In this document: positions 14,831 to 23,740 of the stretch, piece by piece
Numbering within the stretch: the first letter of the stretch is position 1
How the letters are laid out: the number at the start of each line of letters is the position of its first letter
Source: an uncultured Prevotellaceae bacterium
Lineage (GTDB): Bacteria > Bacteroidota > Bacteroidia > Bacteroidales > Bacteroidaceae
Assembly: GCA_902761905.1 (NCBI GenBank)
Contig: CACWMK010000004.1
Coordinates: forward strand, 1-64,000
Length of the DNA: 64,000 nucleotides
Direction: 5' to 3'
Notes under the pieces: generated by a model
The model's input: the letters and a program-made list of their open reading frames with translations, nothing else
The model's database searches: none
Told to the model about the DNA's origin: nothing
Made by a program: the position numbers and the translations under genes

Positions 14831-16048
14831 ATGAGCAGAAAAATCATGTATGCCATCATGGCCATTGCGGCCATGACTGCACTGAACAGTTGCGATGAAG
14901 AGGACTTTAAGAAAGCTTACGATGAAAAGACATCTCTCGACTCACCGTTCCTCTTCTCTGAGGATTACAAGGACTCTATCTGGGTTCCATACGACCTGCC
15001 CACCCCCCTCACCGACTGGTTGGGCATGGTGAAGGACGAGGCAAAGGTGTGCAAGTTAAGCATCCCGGGCACCCACGACACAATGACTGGCATGGGATTC
15101 TACCAGCCTGTATTAAAGTATGTGTTCAACATGACGGCCATCAGTCAGGTGTCAAACCTTGAAGAGCAGATGAACTGTGGCATCAGGTTCTTCGACATAC
15201 GTCCTGTGGTAAGCACTGACACAATTGCCAAGAAGAAAATCTTACGCCTGACACACGGCATCAGCGAGCTCGACGTGACTTTCGAGTGGACCATCGACCA
15301 GCTGCAAAGCTACCTGAAGGCCCATCCGTCAGAGTTCTTCATCGCCAAGTTGCAGTTCGACAACGGTTTTGAAGATCAGAAAGACTTGTTCTCCCTGCTC
15401 AGTAAGGTATTGAACCTGCAGAAGTACCAAGGGCTGTTCATTGAGGACTGGCGGCCAGACATCACAGTAGGTGAGATGCGCGGTAAGATCCTGTGGCTGA
15501 GCCGCTACGACCTACGCCAGATGAATGCCGTCTACCACTACCCCATCGTGTACTGCGACTGGCCCGACGAGGACCCCGACATAGAAGAGGATCTTAATCC
15601 TGAAGCCCAGCGCAACTGTGCCATGTATAACATGAACGACACCACGGTGATGGCTCGGCTCTACAAACAGGACTACTACAAGACCACCACCGAGAAACGG
15701 ATGAAGAACAAGCAGAAGACTGTGATCGACATGATGCACAGTGCACGTGAGGTGAACGCTACCGACGATAACATCTGGATTGTGAACCACTGTTCGGCCT
15801 ATACTGAGGTGTCGCCACGCGGATACCTTACCAATGCCGCTAACCTGCATCCGCTGGTCATCGAAGACCTGAAGCAATACGAAGGCACTGTGGGCATTAC
15901 GCCGATGGATATGGCCTGCCACGACTACGTACACTGTGTCATCAACGGCGGTACGCCCTACACCAGTGACTACCTATATGGTTTCCACCCCTTGAGCCAG
16001 TCGCTCATCAACCTGCTTATTAAGTCTAACAAATCATTCTTTAAATAA
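14831..16048 (+). CDS. PI-PLC-like phosphodiesterase lipoprotein
   Basis: This 405-residue protein has a lipoprotein signal ending LNSC (Cys21) and a PI-PLC X-type barrel. SIPGTHDTMTG carries the first catalytic His (His82), CGIRFFDIRP the metal/substrate strand, and RLTHG the second catalytic His (His142). FFIAKLQFDNG and HCSAYTEVSPRGY follow. Bacterial members cleave the phosphodiester of phosphatidylinositol or related headgroups without calcium. It would act at the outer membrane or outside the cell. A predicted barrel protein follows after 15 bases, and an inositol-phosphate synthase gene lies 2.4 kb further on the other strand. Confidence 0.82.
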   Translation: MSRKIMYAIMAIAAMTALNSCDEEDFKKAYDEKTSLDSPFLFSEDYKDSIWVPYDLPTPLTDWLGMVKDEAKVCKLSIPGTHDTMTGMGFYQPVLKYVFNMTAISQVSNLEEQMNCGIRFFDIRPVVSTDTIAKKKILRLTHGISELDVTFEWTIDQLQSYLKAHPSEFFIAKLQFDNGFEDQKDLFSLLSKVLNLQKYQGLFIEDWRPDITVGEMRGKILWLSRYDLRQMNAVYHYPIVYCDWPDEDPDIEEDLNPEAQRNCAMYNMNDTTVMARLYKQDYYKTTTEKRMKNKQKTVIDMMHSAREVNATDDNIWIVNHCSAYTEVSPRGYLTNAANLHPLVIEDLKQYEGTVGITPMDMACHDYVHCVINGGTPYTSDYLYGFHPLSQSLINLLIKSNKSFFK

Positions 16049-16063
16049 AAACCTGACAAAGAT

Positions 16064-16903
16064 ATGAAACACAATATTCATAGACTCATCATTCTCTTCA
16101 TGATAATGTTTGTGGCAACAGGGGCTAAGGCTCAGGATGCCGACAAGTTACATGCCGAGGACGGCCTGTTTAACCACCTCTCTATAGGTCTGTCGTATGG
16201 AACGACAGGTACTAACATCGATGTGGCCATGCCTGTACACAAGCTAGTTACGGTGAGAGCAGGTATAGGTGGATGGAATATAGGAGAAATCAAGTTCAAA
16301 GCCATCAACACCGCCTCGGAAATAACTGAGATACAGATGGTGGAAGAGGATGCCATTAAGCGTGCACAAATGACAGATAAGGTAGAACTGACCGTCAAAC
16401 CCAACTTCTGGAACTTCTACCTTCTGGGCGAGGTACATCCTTTTAATAATCAGACTTTCTACTTTTCTGCTGGTCTGTTCTTTGGGAGCCAGAACTTCGT
16501 TCACTTCCGTAACACCAACGATGGTGCCCTGGGCTTCCTCTACGATGCCAACCAGAAAGTGCAAGACTACAACAACCTCTTCCGAACTAACTATCCGCCT
16601 GTAGGCGTACAGTTCGGCGACTACGTATTCACAGCAGATGAGAATGGTAACATTGACGTACGCATGAAGACCAATGCCGTGAAACCTTATCTCGGCGTCG
16701 GCTTTGGACAGCACCTTGCTAAGTCCCATCGTGTCAGTTTGGCCGTAGATTTAGGTCTTATGTTCTGGGGTTCGCCAAAATTCGTGCTGAACAATGGTAC
16801 GGAGATTGATTCGGCGGGCAAGAATTCCGGTATCGGCAGTGTGCTGTCATGGTTGAAAGCCTGGCCCAATCTGGAGATGCGAGTAGCCTACAAAATCTTT
16901 TAG
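16064..16903 (+). CDS. Predicted secreted beta-barrel protein
   Basis: This 279-residue protein has a clear signal peptide (cleavage after ATGAKA). It then has alternating amphipathic strands such as LSIGLSYGTTGTNIDVAMPV, FYLLGEVHPF and TFYFSAGLFFGSQNFVHF, with the last residue Phe (MRVAYKIF), the usual end of outer-membrane barrels. I do not recognise the family. It is cotranscribed with the PI-PLC-like lipoprotein, so the two may act on the same lipid substrate. Confidence 0.6.
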   Translation: MKHNIHRLIILFMIMFVATGAKAQDADKLHAEDGLFNHLSIGLSYGTTGTNIDVAMPVHKLVTVRAGIGGWNIGEIKFKAINTASEITEIQMVEEDAIKRAQMTDKVELTVKPNFWNFYLLGEVHPFNNQTFYFSAGLFFGSQNFVHFRNTNDGALGFLYDANQKVQDYNNLFRTNYPPVGVQFGDYVFTADENGNIDVRMKTNAVKPYLGVGFGQHLAKSHRVSLAVDLGLMFWGSPKFVLNNGTEIDSAGKNSGIGSVLSWLKAWPNLEMRVAYKIF

Positions 16904-16956
16904 GCCACCTCACGCGATGAAGAAAAAACCGGTGCGTAAACAAACTAATAGAATTT

Positions 16957-16990
16957 GAGGCTTGCAGAAAAATTGCAAGCCTCTATTTTT
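16957..16990 (+). terminator. Intrinsic terminator after barrel gene
   Basis: Perfect 10-bp stem GAGGCTTGCA/TGCAAGCCTC followed by TATTTTTATTT. Confidence 0.85.
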
Positions 16991-17052
16991 ATTTATCAAA
17001 CATCCAAATCACCTTATATATATAAATTGGAGATGTTTCTTGCCGATATGGC

Positions 17053-17061
17053 AATATCTTT
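17053..17061 (+). promoter_or_regulatory. Promoter -7 box for the sigma-factor gene
   Basis: TATCTTTGC, 30 bases before the chosen ATG at 17091. Confidence 0.7.
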
Positions 17062-17090
17062 GCAATCGAAATCATTATCAACATAACAAT

Positions 17091-18191
17091 ATGAGACAAA
17101 TCAAGATTAACAAGAGTATTACTACACGCACAGAGGAATCGCTTAACAAGTATCTCACCGACATCAGCCGTATACCTATGATCACCCCCGAACAGGAGGT
17201 AGAACTGGCCCAGGTCATCCGCAAGGGTGGCAAGCCCGGCGCCAAAGCCAAGGAGAAGTTGGTCAATGCCAACCTGCGTTTCGTCGTATCCGTAGCCAAA
17301 CAGTACCAGCACCAGGGCATTCCCCTCATCGATCTTATCAGCGAGGGCAACGTGGGCCTTATCACAGCGGCCGACAAGTTTGATGAAACCCGTGGATTCA
17401 AGTTCATATCTTATGCCATCTGGTGGATTCGTCAGAGCATCCTTCAGGCCATTTCCGACTATAGCGGCATGGTACGTCGCCCCCAGAGTCAGATTGCCAT
17501 CAGCAATAAGATCAAGAACGCCACAAACGAATTTATGCTTAAGAATCAGCGCAGCCCTTCGGCCGAAGAGCTCAGCGAGATTATCTCGCTCGAGATTGAT
17601 AGGATTGAGAAGGCCATTCAGGGCGAGGCTCATGTAGCCAGTATCGATGCTCCTATATCTGACGAGGATACCGTCACTATGGCCGACTCTCTCGCCTCTG
17701 CAGTCGAGTATGCCTCCGACCGCAAAGTCGACTACGAGTCGATGTGCAGCGATGTTATGCTGGTACTGGGGGCTGTTCTTACCGAACGTGAACGTAAGAT
17801 TGTTGTACAGAGTTTCGGTCTCGGATGTCCGGAAAGAGGTCTGGATGACATAGGCAGTGATTTAGGACTCAGTCGCGAACGAGTCCGACAGATCCGTGAA
17901 CGTGGGCTCGACAAGATCAGAAAGAGCAACATGACCGAAGCCGGACTGGCCTCATGCGTCATCTCCGATTTCCGCGACGAATGCCACGGACGTTTCATGG
18001 CCCTCTCCAATTCTATCAGCAGCCCCAAACATCCACAAACCGACTGTGCTCTCGTGCTATTGGTCACTCCACGAGAAGAGTCGGTATGCCGCAACCTGCT
18101 TAGTCGCCTGCCAGGCCATCTGCCCGTTGTTATCATTCGTACCGATATCGATACACCTCTGGCAAGTGATGGCGCACCTGCGAAACTTTAG
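17091..18191 (+). CDS. RpoD-like sigma-70 factor with C-terminal extension
   Basis: This 366-residue sigma factor begins MRQIKINKSITTRTEESLNKYL, very like the Bacteroidetes primary sigma factor (about 287 residues). Region 2 is clear (LRFVVSVAKQYQHQGIPLIDLISEGNVGLITAADKFDETRGFKFISYAIWWIRQSI), as is region 4 (LGLSRERVRQIRERGLDKIR). Region 3 is more divergent. After region 4 an unexpected tail of about 85 residues follows, containing ALVLLVTPREESVCRNLLSRLPGHLPVVII. I take it as a group-2 paralogue rather than the housekeeping factor. The start at 17091 fits the promoter box; an upstream in-frame ATG would lie inside the terminator region. Downstream lies a fragment resembling the HU tail coding DNA. 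Confidence 0.85.
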   Translation: MRQIKINKSITTRTEESLNKYLTDISRIPMITPEQEVELAQVIRKGGKPGAKAKEKLVNANLRFVVSVAKQYQHQGIPLIDLISEGNVGLITAADKFDETRGFKFISYAIWWIRQSILQAISDYSGMVRRPQSQIAISNKIKNATNEFMLKNQRSPSAEELSEIISLEIDRIEKAIQGEAHVASIDAPISDEDTVTMADSLASAVEYASDRKVDYESMCSDVMLVLGAVLTERERKIVVQSFGLGCPERGLDDIGSDLGLSRERVRQIRERGLDKIRKSNMTEAGLASCVISDFRDECHGRFMALSNSISSPKHPQTDCALVLLVTPREESVCRNLLSRLPGHLPVVIIRTDIDTPLASDGAPAKL

Positions 18192-18221
18192 TTCATTAAT
18201 CCTAGCGCATAGCAAGGCAAT

Positions 18222-18320
18222 CTGAGTGGTTCGACCTCTAATTCGGGTTCTGGCTCAAGCCAGAGCGGTAATACCGGAAGCAATACCGGCGGAAATACCG
18301 GTGGTGGTAATTCCGGCCAG
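18222..18320 (+). pseudogene. Remnant resembling the HU-like gene's Gly/Ser-rich tail
   Basis: The DNA encodes SGSTSNSGSGSSQSGNTGSN and then GGNTGGGNSG, nearly the same as the repetitive tail of the HU-like protein at 256-843. There is no start codon, the frame is closed upstream by TAG near 18208, and no HU domain is present. It may be the leftover of an HU-like gene or a transferred tail segment. Confidence 0.65.
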
Positions 18321-18341
18321 CTGTGTAGGCATGTAGAAAGA

Positions 18342-18376
18342 TTCCGCCCTCAGGCAAGTGTGCCTGGGGGCGGATT
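18342..18376. terminator. Hairpin between convergent sigma-factor and inositol-synthase genes
   Basis: CCGCCCTCAGGCA pairs with TGCCTGGGGGCGG around an AGTG loop. Only short T runs flank it. It probably ends transcription from either side. Confidence 0.55.
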
Positions 18377-18408
18377 TCTGCTGCAAAGTAGAAAAAACTC
18401 ATATATGT

Positions 18409-19737
18409 CTAGTCGATTTCCTCGTCAGGCTCGTAGCCACCCATCTCGCGGATGGCGTTCTTCAGCATGGTGTATTGCTGATAGAGGTGGTTGACGGCTT
18501 CCTCGCCCTGGGTGTAATCGTGCATAGGCGACTTGAGGAAGAAACTCAGGAAGCGCTGTATGCCGTAGCGGCCAGCACGAGCAGCAAGGTCGCTGAGCAG
18601 ACACAGGTCGAGACACAACGGGGCTGCAAGGATACTGTCGCGGCACAGGAAGTTGATCTTGATCTGCATGGGATAGCCCATCCATCCGAAGATTTCGATG
18701 TTGTCCCAACCCTCCTTGTTATCGTTGCGTGGAGGGTAATAGTTGATGCGAACCTTGTGATAATACTGAGTGTCCTCATCGTTGCCATGGCCGTAGAGGT
18801 CGGGCTGAACATCGGGTTTGAGGATGGTCTCGAGGGTTGAGAGTTTGCTGACCTCCTTGGTACGGAAGTTTGCTGGCTCGTCGAGCACCAGTCCGTCGCG
18901 ATTGCCCAGAATGTTGGTTGAGAACCATCCGCTTAGTCCCAGACAACGGGTGCCGATGATAGGTGCGAAACCTGACTTGACGAGGGTCTGACCTGTCTTG
19001 AAGTCCTTGCCGGCGATAGGCATCTTGGTCTTCTCAGCCAGTTGCCACATAGCAGGGATATCAACAGTGGTATTAGGAGCACCCATGATAAACGGTGCAC
19101 CCTCGGTAAGTGCAGCATAAGCATAGCACATAGATGGCGCGATATGCTCGCGGTCATCAGCCTTCATGGCTGCCTCGAGGTCGGCCAACTGATAGTGAAC
19201 CTCCTCACATACTGGCACATAAATCTCGGTAGACGCTGCCCAAAGCACAACCACACGTTCGCAACCCTTTTCGGCCTTGAACTTACGGATGTCATCGCGC
19301 AGAGCCTCTACCATCTGCCAGCGTGTCAGGCCTGCCTTGACATTGTCGCCATCCAGACGCTTAGCATAGTTCTTGTCGAAGGCGGCAGGCATGGGCACTA
19401 TCTGCACAAGCTCATCGCGCACGGGCTCAATGTCTTTCTCCTTGAGCACCTCGGCATACATAGCAGCCTGATAGGCGTTCTGAGGATAGACATCCCAACA
19501 GCCGAACACGATATCGTCGAGCTTGGCCAGAGGCACAATGTCGGCATAGTGCAGATAACGGGCTTCGGCACCACGACCAACACGCATCTTGTCGTACTGG
19601 GTCATAGAACCTACAGGCTTGGCTAGTCCCTTGCGAGCCATCAGCACACCAGTCATAAACGTGGTAGAAACCGCACCGCAGCCAACTACCAATATACCCA
19701 ATTTGCCCTGGGCGGGGGTTACATCAGATTGTTTCAT
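18409..19737 (-). CDS. Inositol-3-phosphate synthase
   Basis: This 442-residue myo-inositol-1-phosphate synthase isomerises glucose 6-phosphate to inositol 3-phosphate with NAD. The Rossmann start is GILVVGCGAVSTTFMTGVLM. Conserved blocks are DIVFGCWDVYPQNAY, VVLWAASTE, GKDFKTGQTLVKSGFAP, GLSGWFSTNILGNRDG and KINFLCRDSILAAPLCLDL. The product feeds phosphatidylinositol and inositol-sphingolipid synthesis, known in several Bacteroidetes. It is transcribed alone and converges on the sigma-factor gene. The PI-PLC-like lipoprotein at 14831 suggests inositol lipids matter here. Confidence 0.92.
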   Translation of the reverse strand: MKQSDVTPAQGKLGILVVGCGAVSTTFMTGVLMARKGLAKPVGSMTQYDKMRVGRGAEARYLHYADIVPLAKLDDIVFGCWDVYPQNAYQAAMYAEVLKEKDIEPVRDELVQIVPMPAAFDKNYAKRLDGDNVKAGLTRWQMVEALRDDIRKFKAEKGCERVVVLWAASTEIYVPVCEEVHYQLADLEAAMKADDREHIAPSMCYAYAALTEGAPFIMGAPNTTVDIPAMWQLAEKTKMPIAGKDFKTGQTLVKSGFAPIIGTRCLGLSGWFSTNILGNRDGLVLDEPANFRTKEVSKLSTLETILKPDVQPDLYGHGNDEDTQYYHKVRINYYPPRNDNKEGWDNIEIFGWMGYPMQIKINFLCRDSILAAPLCLDLCLLSDLAARAGRYGIQRFLSFFLKSPMHDYTQGEEAVNHLYQQYTMLKNAIREMGGYEPDEEID

Positions 19738-19871
19738 TTCCTTAGTTTGGTTGATTTATTATCAATTTCAACTGGGTGCAAAGGTGCAAATAATAATCGA
19801 GAAAAACAAAGAAAACTTGAAAAAACTTCAAAGTTTTGTTGTTTTTATAACGCAAATTAGAAAAAATACAC

Positions 19872-19880
19872 TAATTTTGC
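19872..19880 (+). promoter_or_regulatory. Promoter -7 box for BtuB-like receptor
   Basis: TAATTTTGC, 33 bases before the ATG at 19913. The short leader leaves no room for a cobalamin riboswitch. Confidence 0.65.
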
Positions 19881-19912
19881 ACCTTGATTTTTTTAAGGTA
19901 ACAAGATTAACA

Positions 19913-21949
19913 ATGTACAAACCAAAATTCAGTTTGAGGCGCCCCACCCTGGTGTTCCGTCACTTCGGAAACAAGGGGTACTCGCTCTTCAGCTGCCTGG
20001 GCAGAGAGGTGGTATGTAGCGTGTTGTCGGTATCGACACTTACATACGCATCGGCCGAGAGTGTGAGTACGAAACCTGTGGTTTCCGACTCCGCATCGAC
20101 CACTACCGCCCGCGAAATGGTGCTGGAAGAGGTGAGCGTGACGGGTTCGAGAGCGCCACTGACCAAGAGTCAGGCTGCGAGAATGGTAACTGTACTGGAT
20201 CGCCGCGATATTGCGCAGGCGCCAGTACAAAGTATTAACGATCTGCTTAAGTACGCCATCGGCGTGGATGTAAGGCAACGAGGTGCTATCGGTGCCCAGA
20301 CCGACATATCCATACGCGGAGGCACGCAAGACCAGATTATCCTGCTGCTTAACGGCATAAACATCTGTGACCCGCAGACGGGACACAACGCGATGGACCT
20401 GCCAATAGACCTGAGCGAGATAGTGCGCATAGAGGTGATTGAGGGGCCTGCAGGACGTATCTATGGCTCGTCGAGCCTGGTGGGAGCGATTAACATCGTG
20501 ACACGCCCCACTGGTCCCACTACCGTGCACGCCGAAGCTGGCTCGTACGGTTATGCCAAAGCTGGTGCCAAGTATGCGACAGGCGGACATAGCATATCAG
20601 CAAACTACGCACGGAGCGATGGTTACAGCCGGTCGAAGGAGGGAAAGCTGAACACTGGCTACAGCGGGGCGAAGGCTTTCTATCAGGGGCAGTATGAGGA
20701 TGATGACGTACGACTGCACTGGCATCTGGGACTGGCTGACAAAGGCTGGGGAAGCGGCACATTCTATGCTACGCCCAAGTGGCAGGCCGACAATCAGTAC
20801 GAGCATACCACCAAGATATACTCGGCAATACAGGGCGAGACCAAGCGCGGGCGACTTCACCTGGCACCAAGCATATACTGGAACCAGAACTGCGATCGCT
20901 ACGAGGGTTATCACAACCAGCCCGAGAAGATGAAGTATAACTACAACCGTACCGATGTGTATGGTGTGGCGATGAACATGTATCTGGACTGGGCGGCAGG
21001 ACGAACCGCACTGGGCGGCGAACTGCGCAATGAGGACCTGGTGAGCGGCAATCTTGGCGAGCCACTTAGCGAGACGCACCACATCAGTGGTACCGACCGC
21101 GATTATACGCTGGGCGTGAACCGCACCAATATCAGTGCCTATCTGGAACACAACCTGCTGCTGAAACGCCTTACGATATCAGCAGGACTGGTAGCGGTGA
21201 AGAACACGTGGAGCAACATGAACATGACGGTATATCCGGGCATAGACGTAAGCTATCGCCCCACCCCGACATGGACGCTGCATGCATCGTGCAACACCTC
21301 GCTACGCATGCCATCATTCACAGAGATGTACTACAAGCTGCAAGGCTACAAGGCCGACCCGCACCTTAAACCTGAAGAAATGACGGCCGTAGAACTGGGT
21401 TCGAATGTTCAATGCGCAATGTTCAATGTTCAATGTACCGCCTGGTACCACCATGGCCGCAACATGATCGATTGGATAATGGACACAAGCCTGGGCGATG
21501 ATGCAGTGTGGCAGAGCGTGAACCACACAAAAGTCAATAGCATCGGCTTTGAAGCCGCTGTAAAGTTCAATGTTCGATCTTCAATGTTCAATGTTTCATA
21601 CAGTTATATCAATCAAGCGAAGGAGCAGGAGGCAAATATCGTGTCGCAGTATGCGCTGGAGTATCTCAGACACAAGCTGGTGGCTAGCGCGCACGTACCT
21701 ATTATATATAGGCTGACTGCAGATATGAACCTGCGCTGGCAGGACCGCGTGGGACAGTACACCGACTTTGCCGGCCAAGTGCACGACTATCAGCCATACG
21801 CACTGGTAGACGCACGACTGGCGTGGACAGAGCCAAAATGGAAACTATATGTTGAGGCAAACAACCTGCTGGACAAATCGTATGCTGACTACGGACACGT
21901 AGAGCAGCCTGGACGATGGATTATAGCAGGATTCGCTATTTCATTATAA
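19913..21949 (+). CDS. BtuB-like TonB-dependent receptor
   Basis: This 678-residue outer-membrane receptor has an extended N-terminal signal region (FRHFGNKGYSLFSCLGREVV...YASA) typical of Bacteroidetes BtuB-type receptors. Next come a TonB-box-like stretch, a plug domain (about 75-185, with ARMVTVLDRRDIAQAPVQSINDLLKYAIGVDVRQRG and IEVIEGPAGRIYGSSSLVGAINIV) and a barrel ending in LDKSYADYGHVEQPGRWIIAGFAISL. The likely ligand is a cobamide, though heme or other receptors share the form. I start at 19913 because the promoter lies just upstream; the longer in-frame start at 19589 would read antisense through the inositol-synthase gene. Two stretches, about residues 498-510 and 551-561, are encoded by TTCAATGTTCAATG repeats inside the barrel. 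Confidence 0.85.
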   Translation: MYKPKFSLRRPTLVFRHFGNKGYSLFSCLGREVVCSVLSVSTLTYASAESVSTKPVVSDSASTTTAREMVLEEVSVTGSRAPLTKSQAARMVTVLDRRDIAQAPVQSINDLLKYAIGVDVRQRGAIGAQTDISIRGGTQDQIILLLNGINICDPQTGHNAMDLPIDLSEIVRIEVIEGPAGRIYGSSSLVGAINIVTRPTGPTTVHAEAGSYGYAKAGAKYATGGHSISANYARSDGYSRSKEGKLNTGYSGAKAFYQGQYEDDDVRLHWHLGLADKGWGSGTFYATPKWQADNQYEHTTKIYSAIQGETKRGRLHLAPSIYWNQNCDRYEGYHNQPEKMKYNYNRTDVYGVAMNMYLDWAAGRTALGGELRNEDLVSGNLGEPLSETHHISGTDRDYTLGVNRTNISAYLEHNLLLKRLTISAGLVAVKNTWSNMNMTVYPGIDVSYRPTPTWTLHASCNTSLRMPSFTEMYYKLQGYKADPHLKPEEMTAVELGSNVQCAMFNVQCTAWYHHGRNMIDWIMDTSLGDDAVWQSVNHTKVNSIGFEAAVKFNVRSSMFNVSYSYINQAKEQEANIVSQYALEYLRHKLVASAHVPIIYRLTADMNLRWQDRVGQYTDFAGQVHDYQPYALVDARLAWTEPKWKLYVEANNLLDKSYADYGHVEQPGRWIIAGFAISL

Positions 21950-21954
21950 AAGTT

Positions 21955-22047
21955 TTACCTACGGATTATACGGATTTTACGAATTAAAATTAATAATCTG
22001 TATAATCCGTAAAATCCGTAGGCCAAAAATGTAAATCCGTAGGAAAT
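21955..22047. repeat. ATCCGTA-type imperfect inverted repeat, copy 2
   Basis: It closely matches 7021-7140 and sits between the convergent receptor and dnaA genes, where it may act as a two-way terminator. Confidence 0.8.
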
Positions 22048-22048
22048 A

Positions 22049-23473
22049 CTATTTCTTCAACTTGAATGAATTCTCGATTGAACTGAGTTCAGCAACGAAT
22101 GCCTTATCAATCTTCAGTCGCTTCTCGATAGTATTGCAACTGTGGATGACGGTAGAGTGATCACGGCCGCCGATGAGCTGTCCGATACGCGAAGCAGGCA
22201 TCTTGGTGTGCTTCTGAGCCAGGTACATAGATATCTGACGCACTTGTACGTAATCGCGCTTGCGACTCTTACTGAACACATTCTGCTGACTTACACCATA
22301 GTGATTGCAAACCTTCTCAAGGATATCATCGATGGTGAGCGGATGGTTGTCCACCTTGACTGCACGCTTTATGACACGCTCGGCCAACTTCATATCGAGG
22401 TTAGAATTGTACACGATTGAGTAAGCCATCAGCGAGTTGACTACACCCTCGAGGTCGCGCACGCTACCATTGGCAGTCTGAGCGATAAACTCGATGACAT
22501 CGCGGGGGATGCTGAGTCCGTCGCGGCGACACTTGGCATTAAGGATGTCGACACACAACTGTACGTTGGGTTTTTCCAATTCGGCTATCAGTCCGCAAGA
22601 GAAACGTGTGAGCAAGCGGTCCTTAACACCCTGCAAGTCTACAGGAGGACGGTCGCTGGCCAGAATAATCTGTTTGCCCAGACGGAACAAGTGGTCGAAA
22701 ATATGGAAGAAGGTATCGAGTGTCTTCGGCGAATTTACCCACTCCTGAATATCATCTACGATGAGTACGTCGATGTTCTGATAGAAGTTGATAAAGTCGT
22801 TAGTGGTGTTCTGACGTACAGAATCGGTGAACTGAACCTGGAACAGGCGGGCGCTGACATAGAGCACGCGCTTGTTGGGATACGTCTCGCAGCACTTCAG
22901 TCCGATGGCGTTTACCAGGTGGGTCTTACCACAACCTGATGGGCCATAGATGAAGAATGGGTTGAAGGTGGTCTTGCCCGGATGCTCAGCGATTGACAGA
23001 CCTACAGTGCGGGGCAACTTGTTCGAAGCACCCTCGATGTAGTTGTTGAAGCTCTTCTTGGGGTCGAGCTGTGGATTGAGCTGCTGCTGGCGTGGGGCAT
23101 CGAGCACACTGGGCGACTTGTTGATGTTCTGACGAACAGGAACAGTGTCCAGACTGCTGGGACCTTCACTCTCATTTATAGTTGTGACATTGCGGCCATG
23201 ACCTTCGTTGGCCTTAACCTCAACGATTCTGTAGTTAAGCTTAACGCTTGTACCAAACACTCGCGCGAGTACCTTACTTAATAATCCAACGTAGTACTGC
23301 TCCAAGTACTCGAATACATATCGGCTTGGAACTTGCACCAATACGGTATGGTTCGTCTCGTCGAACGATTCGAAGACGATTGGTGCAAACCACGTTTTAA
23401 ACTGCTGCTCTGTTACGTTAGCTCGGATCAGACGAAGGCAGTCGTCCCAGAGCGCCTTATGATTATTATTCAT
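22049..23473 (-). CDS. dnaA: Chromosomal replication initiator protein DnaA
   Basis: This 474-residue initiator ATPase has domain I at residues 1 to about 85 (LWDDCLRLIRANVTEQQFKTWFAPI), a linker, and AAA+ domain III. Its Walker A is FIYGPSGCGKTHLVNAI and Walker B is VDVLIVDDIQEW. The DNA-binding domain IV ends with GGRDHSTVIHSCNTIEKRL. It opens the replication origin by binding DnaA boxes. The promoter box is at 23547-23555. The upstream spacer has no clear cluster of DnaA boxes, so the origin is not evidently here. Confidence 0.96.
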   Translation of the reverse strand: MNNNHKALWDDCLRLIRANVTEQQFKTWFAPIVFESFDETNHTVLVQVPSRYVFEYLEQYYVGLLSKVLARVFGTSVKLNYRIVEVKANEGHGRNVTTINESEGPSSLDTVPVRQNINKSPSVLDAPRQQQLNPQLDPKKSFNNYIEGASNKLPRTVGLSIAEHPGKTTFNPFFIYGPSGCGKTHLVNAIGLKCCETYPNKRVLYVSARLFQVQFTDSVRQNTTNDFINFYQNIDVLIVDDIQEWVNSPKTLDTFFHIFDHLFRLGKQIILASDRPPVDLQGVKDRLLTRFSCGLIAELEKPNVQLCVDILNAKCRRDGLSIPRDVIEFIAQTANGSVRDLEGVVNSLMAYSIVYNSNLDMKLAERVIKRAVKVDNHPLTIDDILEKVCNHYGVSQQNVFSKSRKRDYVQVRQISMYLAQKHTKMPASRIGQLIGGRDHSTVIHSCNTIEKRLKIDKAFVAELSSIENSFKLKK

Positions 23474-23546
23474 TGGCGAATGTTAATTATATTAAAAAAT
23501 TTCACTGAACAAGACTTTTTAGGCCTGTAGAGTTTATAATCGTGGT

Positions 23547-23555
23547 GCAAAGGTA
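23547..23555 (-). promoter_or_regulatory. Promoter -7 box for dnaA
   Basis: Minus-strand TACCTTTGC, 74 bases upstream of the dnaA ATG. Confidence 0.7.
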
Positions 23556-23740
23556 ATACAAATTTTCGGAACCTGCAAATGGGTAAAACGAGGCTATGTG
23601 TAACCACATTTTTGTAACTTACTAAAAACGTGGGGGTTATAGCGTTTCACACCAATATAGCCCATATCAACCTATTGCATAATTCACCTTCTCTGTATTT
23701 CAGTGGGTTACGAACGCTTTTATACCTATTTTAACAGATG

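Noticed and set aside
19738..19912. Cobalamin riboswitch before the BtuB-like gene
   Set aside because: The promoter box lies only 33 bases before the ATG, leaving no space for the riboswitch, and no B12-box-like core was seen upstream.
19589..19912. 108-codon N-terminal extension of the BtuB-like receptor
   Set aside because: It is antisense to the start of the inositol-synthase gene and lies upstream of the receptor's promoter.
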